Shown in pieces: positions 21,901-32,702 of a DNA stretch of 64,000 nucleotides. The position numbers and the translations under genes are program-made. The notes beneath the pieces are model-generated. The model made no database searches. It was not told where the DNA came from and worked only from the letters and a program-made list of their open reading frames with translations. Source of the DNA: Sorghum bicolor (taxonomy: Eukaryota; Streptophyta; Magnoliopsida; Poales; Poaceae); contig NC_012877.2 in the NCBI RefSeq assembly GCF_000003195.3, positions 21,833,737 to 21,897,736 on the forward strand, read 5' to 3'. The number at the start of each line of letters is the position of its first letter. Position 1 is the stretch's first letter.

Positions 21901-24830
21901 TTCTGGTGATCCAAAAATTGTGAAACCAATTTTGTGATGTTCCTTGAGATGGCTAGTTTTTAATAAAAATATAAAATGAACCATGTTTTCTGGGAAAATA
22001 TTTATTAAGGATTTAATCTTGTTATTCATGGATAAATGCATATCTCTGGTTATACTGCTTAGTTTGCTGTGAAAATTTTATGGTAGTCTCTGTGTGGTAT
22101 TAGAATGCTTTGATAAATATTTCATGATTTTTGGAGTACTGCAGCTTTGATATGTAATTTATGTTTGAGATATGGCTTGCTTTCTTATTTAAATTATATA
22201 AAATAATTGGCACTTATGCTGGTGCTCTACCTTGGTGGTAAACTTGTTTATGGCATTCATAATGTGTAAATAATGTAAAACCTGTTGTTTGGCACATATA
22301 AGTCATGTTTCTGAATTTATAAAATCAACACCTTGTCATATGTTAAATACATATCTTTAATTTGGAATATGCTATTGCTCTGAAAATTTTATGATAATGT
22401 CTTAATGCTATACTGGTGCTGCTGTAATTTTTGTAGATTTTTCTGAACATTTTGACTAGTATGTTGTAATTATGCTCCTTTCTAGAGTTAATTAATAAAT
22501 GCCTTGTTAAATAAATGTTTGAGGGTTATCATCTGATGTTCTGGTAACCTTGTGTTATGCTTGTGCTCATAAGCTATGTGGTTGGCATGGTTTATGTCTT
22601 GGTTATGTCATCAAATAATTAATTAAAGGGTTAAAGGCTGTTCTGAACTGCAAGGGAGTAATTTAACTTTTGCTTAATGATAACTTGGTTTTCTGGGAAA
22701 CTTGTCTAAGTCAAAGTTGTTGTAAACTTATTGAACTAGCTGTGGTTTAAATTTGGGATCAATTAGTCCAGTAGTTTAAAAGTTATGGCTGTTCCAAGTT
22801 GGGTTCCAGAAATAGGTGTTCTCTGTTTTTCTGGGACAGAACCTGGAACTTTGTTTAAATGACTTGTTTAATATATGAATCTTGCTGTGATATTTAAAGA
22901 TGATTTGTAGACAATTTTATAAGCTTTCCAGAATGTCCTCACTTAAATGTGTTGGATCTTTGTGGTAATAGTTATGATCTGTTTACTGAGCTCATCCTGG
23001 TGTTTGATGCTTGCTGTTATAGGCTTTCATGATAGGTTTTGGGCTAAGTTAACTTGTTAACTTGTGTGAACTTGTTATAACTATTGCTCCGTAAATGAGT
23101 GTCCAGTGAGTCACTTATGTTATCAAGCATCCATTCTTTTGTATGCACACCCTCTCATTCACCAAGCATGCAATAGGTGTATCGGACGTGGCAGCCTCCT
23201 TCGATCTGCAAGTGAATCCCGAAGGCCAGGAGGGCAACCCGGAGGTGGAGGTCCAGCAAGTCGGACTCGAGGAGCCCGAAGAAGAGGTTGAGTGCCCAAG
23301 TCACGAGCCAGCTTCGTTCGTGAAAGGCAAGCCCCGGAGCATTCTAAGTCTCTCTTTTACTTTTGAAAGTTTATCTGATATGTTATATCTATTGATGCAT
23401 TAATTATAGGAGTTGTGGTGAAACCTTTGCTGCATTTTACTCCATCCTTGTCCAGATAATTTACCCTACCTGGTTATAGAGTTAAGGTCGAGTAGCAGCT
23501 TAGCCATGCTTTAATCGGTAGAAGTCGGGTGATATCCTGTCACCTGCACGATTTAGGGTTATGTCGGTTTACGATGGTCTATATGTGCTATCGTGGATGG
23601 AACCTGATTAACTTGACTTAAGCCGGGCGGAGTTTTGCAAGGTTGTAGAAAATCCGTCTGTGGCAGCTAAGGACCGATCGTTGTACGTCCTCTTGTCATG
23701 TTGAACGCATGCCTAACACTTAGTTGGCCGGATAACTCGTTCCGACCGCGAAGCCGAGTAGTATGACTCAGGCCGGAAGACCAGCAAGTATAAAGTGCGC
23801 ACTATCGGAGGAAGTGCGGTGTGCGGGGGACCATTGGCGTAAGCCCAAAGGCAGGTGAGTTAAAATTCCTGACCTCCCTGGCAGAATGGTAGCCCTGGGA
23901 GTGCGGCGCTGATCGGAGCCGCGATTCCTGAGTTGTACCAAAGGTGACCCGTTAGCTCTCCGACGGGGAATGCTTGGGTGAGTGCTAGGAATAACCCTCC
24001 AGCTGGATAGGAATTCGATTCGAATCGCCGTCTCTCCCGGTCAGTGAGAACTTGACAGAGCAGCGGCAAACGTAGCATTCACTAATGAACTTGGTTCATG
24101 ATAATGATGATAGCAAGGAAGAACATAAGATGAACTTGATATGGTTATTATTGCTTGTATTAATCAAGTGAAGTGTTTTAGTTCCGGTGCTAATCTAAGT
24201 GGTAGGCTGATGATAAATAAATAAGATGCTCTCACAATGAGTTAGTCAGAATAAAGGCTTTTAGCAAAATGTCGAGTCAACCAGCTCTACTTTTATATCT
24301 TGGCCTTGCATGATCCTTGGTGTCTTTTATGTTTACTAGACGGGTAAGTCTAGCTGAGTACATTCTCGTACTCAGGGTTTATTCCCACCTGTTGCAGATG
24401 ACATCTTCTATGACGGTTTCTGCAAGACCTGTCTCCATCCCGCTGGGGATGAGGACTAACCGTTGGGCACGGTTCTCTAACAAACTCGTACCTGTTGCTT
24501 TTGGAAGGATGGTGTAGACTCTGGCAATAACAAAAACTTGTGAACTGAACTTTGGACAAGTGTGTGTAATTATTTTGCTTCCGCTACTTCGAACTTGGGT
24601 TGTAATGACTTAATGACTCCGATGTGGTGCCGCTTCGACGACAATGAATGAATATGTAACATTCGCTGTGTTGTGCTGAATTATTACGATCTTGGTTTGT
24701 TGCAAGTTGGTTTGAAGTCCTTCGTGATTTCAATTGACTACCGGGATTATATGGGCTCAAGTTTGGAAACTTGATTGCTTGTCGATCGTTTCTTCACTTG
24801 AACTCTTATAGTTTGGTCGGTTCTGTGACA
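15965..24830 (+). mobile_element. Solo LTR of family A, itself interrupted
   Basis: Starts TGTAACACCCC, ends TTCTGTGACA, flanked by the 5-bp duplication TTGAT (15960-15964 / 24831-24835). Leaving out the nested insert 16985-21253 and its duplicated AAAAC gives about 4592 bp, close to the family A LTR at 3109-7687 and very similar in sequence. There is no internal region, so it is a solo LTR left by LTR-LTR recombination. It repeats the GC-rich segment, the acidic reading frame (23143-23403) and the hairpin (about 24342-24400). Confidence 0.93.
16985..21253 (+). mobile_element. Solo LTR of a third Tekay-like family nested in the family A solo LTR
   Basis: Starts TGTAACATCTCC, ends GTTCTGCCACA, flanked by AAAAC (16980-16984 / 21254-21258). 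The uninterrupted family A LTR at 3109 has a single AAAAC at the same point (4123-4127), an empty-site comparison inside the window. Length 4269 bp. It shares with family A the terminal palindrome, a GC-rich segment (about 17760-18780) with two CTGAC...GTCAG palindromes (18619-18643, 18663-18687), a GKPR-ending frame (about 19508-19666) and the GAGTAC/GTACTC hairpin (20681-20734). Confidence 0.93.
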
Positions 24831-25808
24831 TTGATGATGTGGTGGTTAAGTCTGAAGATTTGACAAGACATCTTGCCGATTTGCGAAAGGTGTTAGAGTG
24901 CACAAAGAAGTATGGTTTGAAGATGAACCCTAACAAGTGTGCATTTGGCGTATCGGCAGGACAATTCCTTGGTTTCATGGTGCATCAAAGGGGAATTGAA
25001 ATTAGTAGAAGATCCATTGATGCTATCAATAAAATAGTTGCTAACCGAGCTCCAATCCTTGATCTGCAAGGTAAATTTTATCAGGAGATTTATATCTAAC
25101 GTGTCTGGTAAAATTCGTGCTTTCAGCCCTTTACTCAGATTGAAAGCCGATCAAGAATTCATATGGGGAAAGGAGCAACAGTTGGCTTTACATGAAATCA
25201 AGAATTATGTGGTAAATCCTCCAGTTCTGATTCCACCTCAGCAAGGAAAGCCCTTCAGGTTATATTTATCTACCGATGGGATGGTCATCGGTTCAACTTT
25301 AATTCAAAAATTTGAAGGGAAGGAACGTGTAATTTATTATTTAAGCAGGAGATTGGTTGATGCTGAGACCAGGTATTCGGCCATTGAAAAGTTGTGTTTA
25401 TGCCTATGTTTCTCATGTACTAAATTGAGGCACTATTTACTATCGTCCGAGTGCACCATTATATGCAAAGATGATGTGGTCAGGTATATGCTATCTATGT
25501 CGATCATGAGTGGCAGAGTCGGTAAATGGATTTTGGCACTGTTGGAATTCGATCTGCGTTACGAATCGGCTAAAGCAGTTAAAGGACAGATTATGGCCGA
25601 TTTTTTAACTCAACATTGTGGTGCATTAGAGACTTTGGAAATTGTGCCTTGGACGTTCTTCTTTGATGGATCTACGTGTGACCGGGGAGCAGGAATCGGC
25701 ATAGTGTTAATTTCTCCTCAGGAAAGGAACTATGAATTCTCCTTGCCGATTATTGCCACGTCAACAAATAATCAAACTGAGTATCAAGCCTTAATTAAGG
25801 AACTATGA
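24831..25808 (+). pseudogene. Tat RT C-terminus, RNase H and second RNase H (element T1)
   Basis: Continues from 15964. RT connection up to about 25040, then a frameshift (the frame ending 25097 is replaced by one reading KVNFIRRFISNVSGKIRAFSPLL). RNase H-like segment with RLYLSTDGMVIGSTLIQ and YYLSRRLVDAETRYS (about 25257-25385), then IMADFL and WTFFFDGSTCDRGAGIGIVL (about 25650-25710). The last resembles the additional archaeal-type RNase H known from the Tat lineage. The frame ends at 25806-25808 soon after the start of that domain, where a deletion joins it to the integrase C-terminus. Confidence 0.85.
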
Positions 25809-25829
25809 ATTCTCCTTGCCGATTATTGC
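25724..25829 (+). repeat. 33-bp perfect direct repeat at a deletion junction
   Basis: Bases 25724-25756 and 25797-25829 are identical (start AAGGAACTATG, end CCGATTATTGC). The second copy sits exactly where the second RNase H joins the integrase C-terminus and is followed by new sequence. This looks like filler copied from 73 bp upstream during repair of a break. Confidence 0.85.
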
Positions 25830-26472
25830 AATCGGTATGGGAATTAAAGTATTAAATTCTTCTCCTTATTATGCTCAAGCTAATGGGCAGGCCGAGGCAT
25901 CTAACAAAGGAATTATCAAGCTTATTAAATGGAAGGTTGAAGAAAATCCTAGGAGGTGGCATACGTTGTTAAATGAAGCTTTATGGTCATATCGGATGGC
26001 TTGTCATGGATCGACCAAAGTTTTGCCTTATCAGTTGGTATACGGGCACGATGCAGTGCTACCTTGGGAAATTAAGACCGGGTCTAGGCGATTATCTTTT
26101 CAAGATCAATTGACTGCCGATGATTATACTACTTTGATGACAGACGAGTTGGATGATCTAGCAGGGCGTCGGCTGAGGGCTTTGATGAGTATAGAAGAGA
26201 ATAAGAAGAGAGTTGCCAGATGGTATGATAAGAAGGTAAAAACTAAGGAGTTTGCCGATGGAGACTTAGTGTGGAAACTAATCTTACCGATCGGGACTAA
26301 AAGTTCAAAATTTGGAAAGTGGTCTCCTAATTGGGAAGGTCCCTATCGGGTAAATCGGTCTGCTCCTGGCAATGCCTATATCTTAGAAACTCTCGAAGGA
26401 GTTGAATTCCCCAGAGCATTGAATGGGAAGTATTTAAAGAAATATCACCCAAGTATGTGGGTTGATGCATAA
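25816..26472 (+). pseudogene. Tat integrase C-terminal part (element T1)
   Basis: Reads SSPYYAQANGQAEASNKGII (the region of the third catalytic acid, Glu in GQAEASN), then LNEALWSYRMACHGSTKVLPYQLVYGHDAVLPWE and a C-terminal DGDLVWKL...WEGPYRV segment, ending in TAA at 26470-26472. The zinc domain and first two catalytic Asp positions are deleted. No chromodomain, as expected for Tat. Confidence 0.88.
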
Positions 26473-26629
26473 GAATTTAAAATGCCGATAACATTCCTAT
26501 CGGCTAGATCAAAGTGTGTCTGGGGTTAAACTCAATGTTTTAAAGGGTGCTGATAACAATCCTATCGGCTAGACCAAAATATCAGGAGGATTGGAAAGAA
26601 GAGAGCAGGGTATGTTGCCAATGGAGAGT
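26473..26629 (+). other. Short region between integrase and antisense gene
   Basis: Contains two near copies of CCTATCGGCTAGA.CAAA (about 26503 and 26560). No gene seen. Confidence 0.4.
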
Positions 26630-29600
26630 TCACATGTTCAACAGCGCCTGGATCGTCGATATAGCACGCAGACGGATCTTGTTGGCTTCTTCTATTTCCT
26701 TCACGTCATCATCGGCAGAACCTTCCACTGGTTTCAGCTTCTTCTTCATCTGCAGTGCTTTGCGGGCTTGGATATTTTGTTCTTGTTCAAGAAGCTTGAT
26801 CGTTTCAGGCAGCTGGCTTTCTTCCTGTTGGGCTTGAGATAGAGCTTCTTCTACCTGCTTAAGTTCTGCCAGCAGGGCTTCTCTTTTTGCCGACAGGTCA
26901 GAGATCTTTTGTTTCAGCACATCTTCTGAGGATTCCAGAGTGCCGATGCTCTTGTGCTTCTCATTGGCAAGGAGCTTCACTTTCATCATCTCCTCTAGGA
27001 GCTGAGCATGGGCAGCTCTTTCGGCAAGGCGTTGAGCAGCCTTTTGGTACTCCAGCTGACGACTCTCTAGGTATGCAACTTGGAAAAGAATTTCTTCGGC
27101 ATCAGCGGGAATTTGGCCTCTGAGGGTCTTGAACAAGGCCTTGGCCGGATCGGAGTCATCGACTAATTGGGCTGTGTCTTGGTGGAGGAGGGCTGATAAT
27201 TCTACTAACTTTGCCCTGATTTCTGCCGATGTGATCCCAACTGCTCGAGAAGAACTTGCCTCCTTGCCTTCATCCTTAGAGATGTCGATGGCAAAGGAGA
27301 ACAAGTTGTCAGGAGAGTCTTGTTCCTAAAAAATAAAATAAAATAAGTTATTCTATGATCAAGCACTGATAAACAATACAGATAGAGATTGGGTAACTTA
27401 CTTGTTTCAGGGCAATTTCTCGCCTCTGACTAGATGATGCCGATGGAACATGGGCTGATCGTATGAAGTTGCCGATGAGACTATGTCAGCTGAAAGATTA
27501 ATAGGAGTAATTATAAGACGGGAAAAGTAAGTCCATCGGTAATGATTTCATAGAGAGTATGTTACTTTGAGGGGGTACAGTACTTGTTTGGATTGAAGAA
27601 ACTACCGATGCTATACTCAGGCTTGCTAGATCGGCGGTTTTCTCCTGCACGTCAGCCGATGTGTCTTCTGGCTAAGGTTCCTCTGGTAGGAGTTCTTCTG
27701 TTTGGGGTTCTTCTTGTGGCTGAGAAGGAGAGGATTCCACCGGGATCGGTGACCTTGGAGAAGGGGAAGGTGTTGCTGTTCTCTGGCGCTTCGCCTAGGT
27801 TCTGGTACTCTTGGAGCCTTTCCTCTTTGGTTGGCTGGACTGGGGGGCATCAGCAGTCACACCTTTGGTTTTTGCCGATGTGCCAGTTTGCTGATACAGT
27901 AATGAGAAGTTTAAGAATATAGGTGCAACAAGTGTAAGAATAGAATCGGCTAAGAGAACAATTTTGAAAGTTGAAAGTTTACCTTGAAGGCTTGTGTTAA
28001 AGCAGTGGCAGCTACCGATGGAGATGTTTTCATCCGCTTAGTAGTGACTTTCTTGAGACGCACACCCCGATGCATTATAGCAGCCAAAGTTGGAGCATTG
28101 TTGCCGATCAGAGAGATCGAACCCGATGGAAGGAGCTCAATCGGCTTACCACTCCTACTCACCGATGGGGGTGTGTTATCAACCTATAATATAACACAGA
28201 AAGTGAGTTACCAATGGAAGTGAAAGTGAAAGGATTGAAACATCGGTTTAGAAATACTTACAGTATTGTCGGGGACTTTGTACTGTGGGTCGATCATGCC
28301 GCGGTACGTGAGAGCCGATTTGTAGAACAAATGCTTTTTCCATTCTTCCCACCATTGTTTGTATGCCTGAGTAATGAAGAGGGCCGGAATCCAATTTGAT
28401 AGATCGGCATCTGTGTCGGCCTTTGGTGGCAGTTGAGCTATTCTGGTCCACTCAAGAAGACTAGTGATGGTTTCCCTTGGTTTTATCACATCGGCATAAC
28501 AGAGTGCAATCGGCAGCTGACCGAAAGCTAGCTGACGAGCTAGTGCCGATGGGTTGTAGAATTCATAGGTCTGGTTGGAGGCTTTCCCACTGCCAAAGAA
28601 GTTTACTGGTATAGCTCAGGGAGTCATAAGCGCCATCATCACATCATGATCCATATTGAGAGTATCGTCGAAGGGGTGAAAGGTCAGAGGAAATCTGGTG
28701 TATGTATCTTCATAAGGCATCCATGCTCGTTGTTCATTGGTCAGACCCTCATAAAGAGTCTGAAAGAATCAGCTGACTTGGTCTCCATTGCCTCCAGTAC
28801 TAGGCAAGACTATGACGGCTTCGCCGTAGTTTAAGGAAGAACGGGTTGCCGATTCTTCTTCATCTAACTCATGATCCTCTGCTATATCCCTGGGGAAATG
28901 CTAGGCAAAGAGGTTGAATTCTAGTCGTTTGTGCATATGGAGGCTAAGCCACATGTTGATCAACCACCAAGGGCCCCCTAAGTTGCCGATGGGCTCCCCG
29001 AGCAGAAGTTTCCTAGATACTTGGTGGAGGAGATGATAGGCAGAACCAAGCAGGTATCGGCCGAGGGGAAATCGGCCACCATTAGCTAATCTCTCTGCTG
29101 CCGATAGGTAGACAGAGGTTGGTCCTGCCGATCGACCAAAGAATACAAATTTGTCCAGCCACATGTTCAGGAAGGTGGTTTGTTCCTTTATGTTAACAGG
29201 CCCTGTTGTACGGTACTTCTGAATATACCCAGACCAACCGCCGATAGAGCGGGTTTCCACTTTAGCACTAAGTGTGGTGTCAAATATGTGACTACTATCG
29301 GTAGTGGATACATCTAAGCCGGTGAGCATGAGCACATCGGCAAGAGTGGGAGAAGCAGGGCCGTGGCCGAAAACAAAAGCATTCAGTGTGTCTGACCAGA
29401 AATATGATGCAGCAATCAGCAGTGACTCATTCCTATGCATATCGGCAAGAGATAGTCTAATGCACTGGTCCAATTTTCGCTCGCCCCATTGAACTTCATT
29501 TGAATGGCTGACTCTCAAGAACCAATCCTTCCATGCCTTGGTAGGACTGGGCCAAGAGCGGAAGGCATCTTTCCACAGATCTAGAGAAAAATTCTCGGCT

Positions 29601-29859
29601 CTAAAGGGGATTCTGTTTGTTTCTGCATTGATCAGATCGATAGGATCTAGGTTCCCTATCGGACCGAGACATTGGAGGTGTGGTTGATCGGTAGGGATAA
29701 CGATTCTATTGGATAGATCCTATAAGGTTTTGGGGGTAAAAGAAGAGCAAAAGAAAGAAAAAAAGTATTCAGTAAGATGAACTGCGGATGAACAAGGGTG
29801 TAGTGAAAATACAGGAGAGAAATAGAACTGACCTCAGGCACGATGAAGTTGATGGCCAT
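26630..29859 (-). pseudogene. Antisense spliced gene of Tat element, plant mobile domain protein (broken)
   Basis: Opposite strand to T1 pol, between integrase and 3' LTR. I can place six exons: 29859-29833 (ATG...CCTGAG|GTCAGT), 29719-28262 (TTATAG| ... ACT|GTAAGT), 28183-27983 (ATTATAG| ... AAG|GTAAAC), one from 27890, one about 27480-27403 ending before GTAAGT, and 27325-26630 (TTTTTAG|...). The first three joins are all phase 0 and keep one reading frame. Exon 2 carries a plant-mobile-domain-like region (AASYFWSDTLNAFVFGHG, then SPTLADVLMLTGLDV), a family found in host nuclear proteins and in transposons. The last exon is a long coiled coil. In-frame stops: TAG 28901-28903, TGA 28769-28771, TGA 28616-28618, TAG 27795-27797, TAG 27672-27674. 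All could be C-to-T changes. Function in the element unknown. Confidence 0.75.
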
Positions 29860-30401
29860 TTTCTCGCAGGGAAGAAGATTGAAAACTTGAGGGTTGTTGG
29901 AGGAAGTTCTTGCTAGATTTCTTGGAGTCCTCGAACAGTGCCACCGCCAAGGAAGTGGATTTTGGGGTTGTAGAATGATAGATGAAGAAGGAGTACCCGA
30001 GAAGTAAGTAATTATATTACAAAACGGGTAGGGGCAGATCTGACTTATCTCTTTGCCGCATCCGTGAAACCCGAGGGTTCTCAGGTAGATATGGTAACTG
30101 TTCGTACAGTAATCAAGGGATTGTGCAGGTGATTTGACAGCAAGCGGTCATGATTTTAGAGATATTTCACTATGCAAAGATCTCTTGGTCGGTCCATCGG
30201 CAGCTCTCTCTAACGGTAATATTACCGATGGACGAATAAAGTGGAGATGTCCGTTCCGGATGGATGAGGAGTTCGAGGAACCTGCAGGAGAATCGGGTCA
30301 AGGTTGTTCAGATTTAAGCTGTCGGTTACTAGATTGGGTGAATTAATTGCAGAAAGGCATCATTACTATAGAGAATTTTGGAGCATTAATTATTTTATAC
30401 T
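29860..30401. other. Region between antisense gene start and polypurine tract
   Basis: About 540 bp, non-coding as far as I can see. By comparison with T2 (63343-63897, opposite orientation) it should hold the promoter of the antisense gene. T2 has a clear TATAAATA; the matching place here is a degraded AATATAATTA-like sequence on the - strand (about 30010). Confidence 0.4.
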
Positions 30402-30419
30402 CCGAAATTGGGGGGCATG
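30402..30419 (+). other. Polypurine tract of Tat element T1
   Basis: CCGAAATTGGGGGGCATG immediately precedes the LTR start TGTAGACACCG. The same sequence, slightly changed, precedes the T2 LTR on the - strand (63343-63360). Confidence 0.75.
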
Positions 30420-31131
30420 TGTAGACACCGTTTTTGGACACGTACCCAGGGATCGGTAAAATATAGTTAGGCAAGTTATGGCAACAGTAACTGGTCTGCA
30501 GGGGAGTTGCCGATGAGGGTGGTTGCCGATGAGGAGACAGCTGAATGTGACTAAGTCCAGAAGTGGTGATGCGTTCGTGCCGATGGTCAGCGTTTGCCGA
30601 TTGCTATGATGAAGTCTGCCGATGACTCGGAAGGAAAACATGAAGGATGCCGATTGATCTATGGTGGTGTCTTAGTTTGTCACGGGAGGATAGTTTTATG
30701 CTTCCCATAGATATTTAAATTTGTTTTTTATACGGATTCCGTTTAATTTGGAATTTGAGTCCTAGTCGTGTCTGATTGTAGCTCTTGGAGCAGGGTATAA
30801 ATGTAGACCCCAGGGCCTTGTAATGAGACATCTATCAATCAATCAAACACAAGTTTTTACTCATATTCCAACATCTACTTTTTCAACGACTTCGTCATAT
30901 TTTTCCCTTTTCGATTACGAGTTCTTAGGAGTTCGTCGACTTAAGCTCGGCGTATTCTCGAGTTCTGCGTGAATACCTCTTGGCCGTGACATCCGGGTGC
31001 ATCGCTGTTGTCGGGACCAAAGTATTCGAGTTATCACCTTTGCCGATAGTAAGGTCAAATCGGCTGGCACGCCTTAACCTTTGAATCGGGTATTAGCCCT
31101 TTGTGTTTGCAGATCTACTTTTGCATCAACA
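30420..31131 (+). repeat. 3' LTR of Tat element T1
   Basis: About 712 bp, from TGTAGACACCG after the polypurine tract to GCATCAACA. The inverted LTR at 62625-63342 matches over its length (718 bp). TATA-like TATAAAT at 30796-30802. Directly after it lies copia gag sequence (31132), so T1 is inserted in S1. The partner LTR is not in the window or fell in the gap, so the target duplication cannot be checked. Confidence 0.85.
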
Positions 31132-31206
31132 ACTACAACGGTAAAAAGTGCCAAGTTGTACATGCTCAAGGACAAGCTATCCAACTTCAAGATGAAGGAT
31201 GATGAG
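31132..31206 (+). pseudogene. Sire/Maximus-type copia gag, piece a (element S1)
   Basis: Encodes AKSAKLYMLKDKLSNFKMKD, a gag segment that continues without loss of frame at 39108 once the 31207-39107 insertion and one ATGAG copy are removed. Left side cut by the Tat LTR. Confidence 0.85.
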
Positions 31207-32538
31207 TGTTGACGGTCCTTAAGTATCAAATTTAATTATCAAATAAACAAAGAAAAGGATCTAAATGAAATCAACATCTAGACTTAGGGTTTTATGTGAC
31301 AGAATTCCACGAGTTTGTCTATTTCTGCAGGGGGTTATCAGGAAATATGAAAGAAAGGCCCACACGTCGGGTTTACATAGAGATATTAACGTGCCGCGCA
31401 ATTTTCTACCATCTAGAAGACTGCAGAAGCCACGGGAACGAACAGGAGGCCGATCAGGCCCGGGGGCAGGGCGCCCGCCCAAGTCCCTTGGGTGCCCGCC
31501 CAGCTACAGTAACCAATCAACTTCAACTTCGCAGATCATGCTGCACCGACCTAATACTTCAAGGAAAACCACACGATCAATGTCGGTTTGATCCGACGGC
31601 CTAGATTCATCTGAAAAGACTATATAACCAGACCCCCTGGCCCCGGGAGGAGGCACCCCTTGATCATTATTCATTATTCATAGACAGAGCAAAAGCTAGG
31701 GTTTAGAGATGAGAGCTCTCCTCTCTTCTCTAAACTAGAGTAGATCTAGATAGTAGTGAGATGGAGAGCGAAGGAGGATTAGAGGAGAGGCCGGCCTGTC
31801 GGTTCTTCCTCCGGTTGTACTTCGTCATGATCAAGCTCTAATCAAGCTTGCTCATGGGATGACTCTGGTAATCTACTTCTAATTCATTATGCAATTACTA
31901 ATCATGTATGTTCTCGTTCACAAGTCTTTTGAGTACTTATAATCTATAGGACGCTATAGGTGAGAGTTGTAGTATAGGTGTAAGCGTGGTGCTTAGACCT
32001 AGATTACTTGTGGATATCCCCTGTCTAGCTGGATCGTGTTGTAGGCCGCGTAGGTGACAGTTACGTTGGTCCTCTGTAGTCCACCTCTCGTTAGCAGGAC
32101 GGGTAGGGTTTATCGGCCTAAGGATAAGCATCCTTTGTGGTGTACTCTTATCACGTGGTTCGTCCCAGACATAGACATACCCCTTTGAAGTAGAGAAACC
32201 ATAGTTATCCTCTCTATTCTGCTACCATCGCCCATATACTAGATTGCTCTACTCTCTATTCCCATATTACCACCCATTGTTATCTTACCTTTAATATTGT
32301 TCTTATTCGATTCTACCATCTTTCCTATCTACACCTATTTACTTATCTTGGTTAAGTTAGAGCGTAGATCAGTTCTCCCGTTTCCCTGTGGATACGATAA
32401 AACCTTTAACCGGGTAAAAGCTATAACGGTATCCGTGCGCTTGCGGATTATCTGTGTGCGTATAAATACCATAGTACACTCTATTGCCATGCTGGGGATG
32501 ACAACCTAGTATTCAAGTGGTGTTAGCAAGTGTCAACA
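31207..32538 (+). repeat. 5' LTR of gag-only Athila-like element
   Basis: TGTTGACGG...GTGTCAACA, with perfect terminal TGTTGAC/GTCAACA. TATA-like TATATAA at 31621-31627. Pairs with 37774-39107. Confidence 0.95.
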
Positions 32539-32546
32539 AGCATTTT

Positions 32547-32564
32547 TGGCGCCGTTGCCGGGGA
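32547..32564 (+). other. Primer binding site, tRNA-Asp type
   Basis: TGGCGCCGTTGCCGGGGA, nine bases after the LTR; the form known from Athila-group elements. Confidence 0.9.
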
Positions 32565-32702
32565 AACGGTTGCTGAGTTGACTACGAACTAGCTTAATCA
32601 TTTTCTAAAATAAATAATAATAAAAAAAAATATTTTCCTTTTATCCTTTGCCTCATCTCTGCTAATCTTTCTTCTTATCTAATCCTTGTTCTCTGGTCTA
32701 TC

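Noticed and set aside
26547..27329. Several + strand frames in the Tat antisense gene region
   Set aside because: They lie opposite the coiled-coil exon and have no family resemblance; shadows of the - strand exons.
32547..32564. tRNA gene-like match
   Set aside because: An 18-base complement of a tRNA 3' end next to an LTR is a primer binding site. No tRNA fold is present here or at 7688 or 49862.
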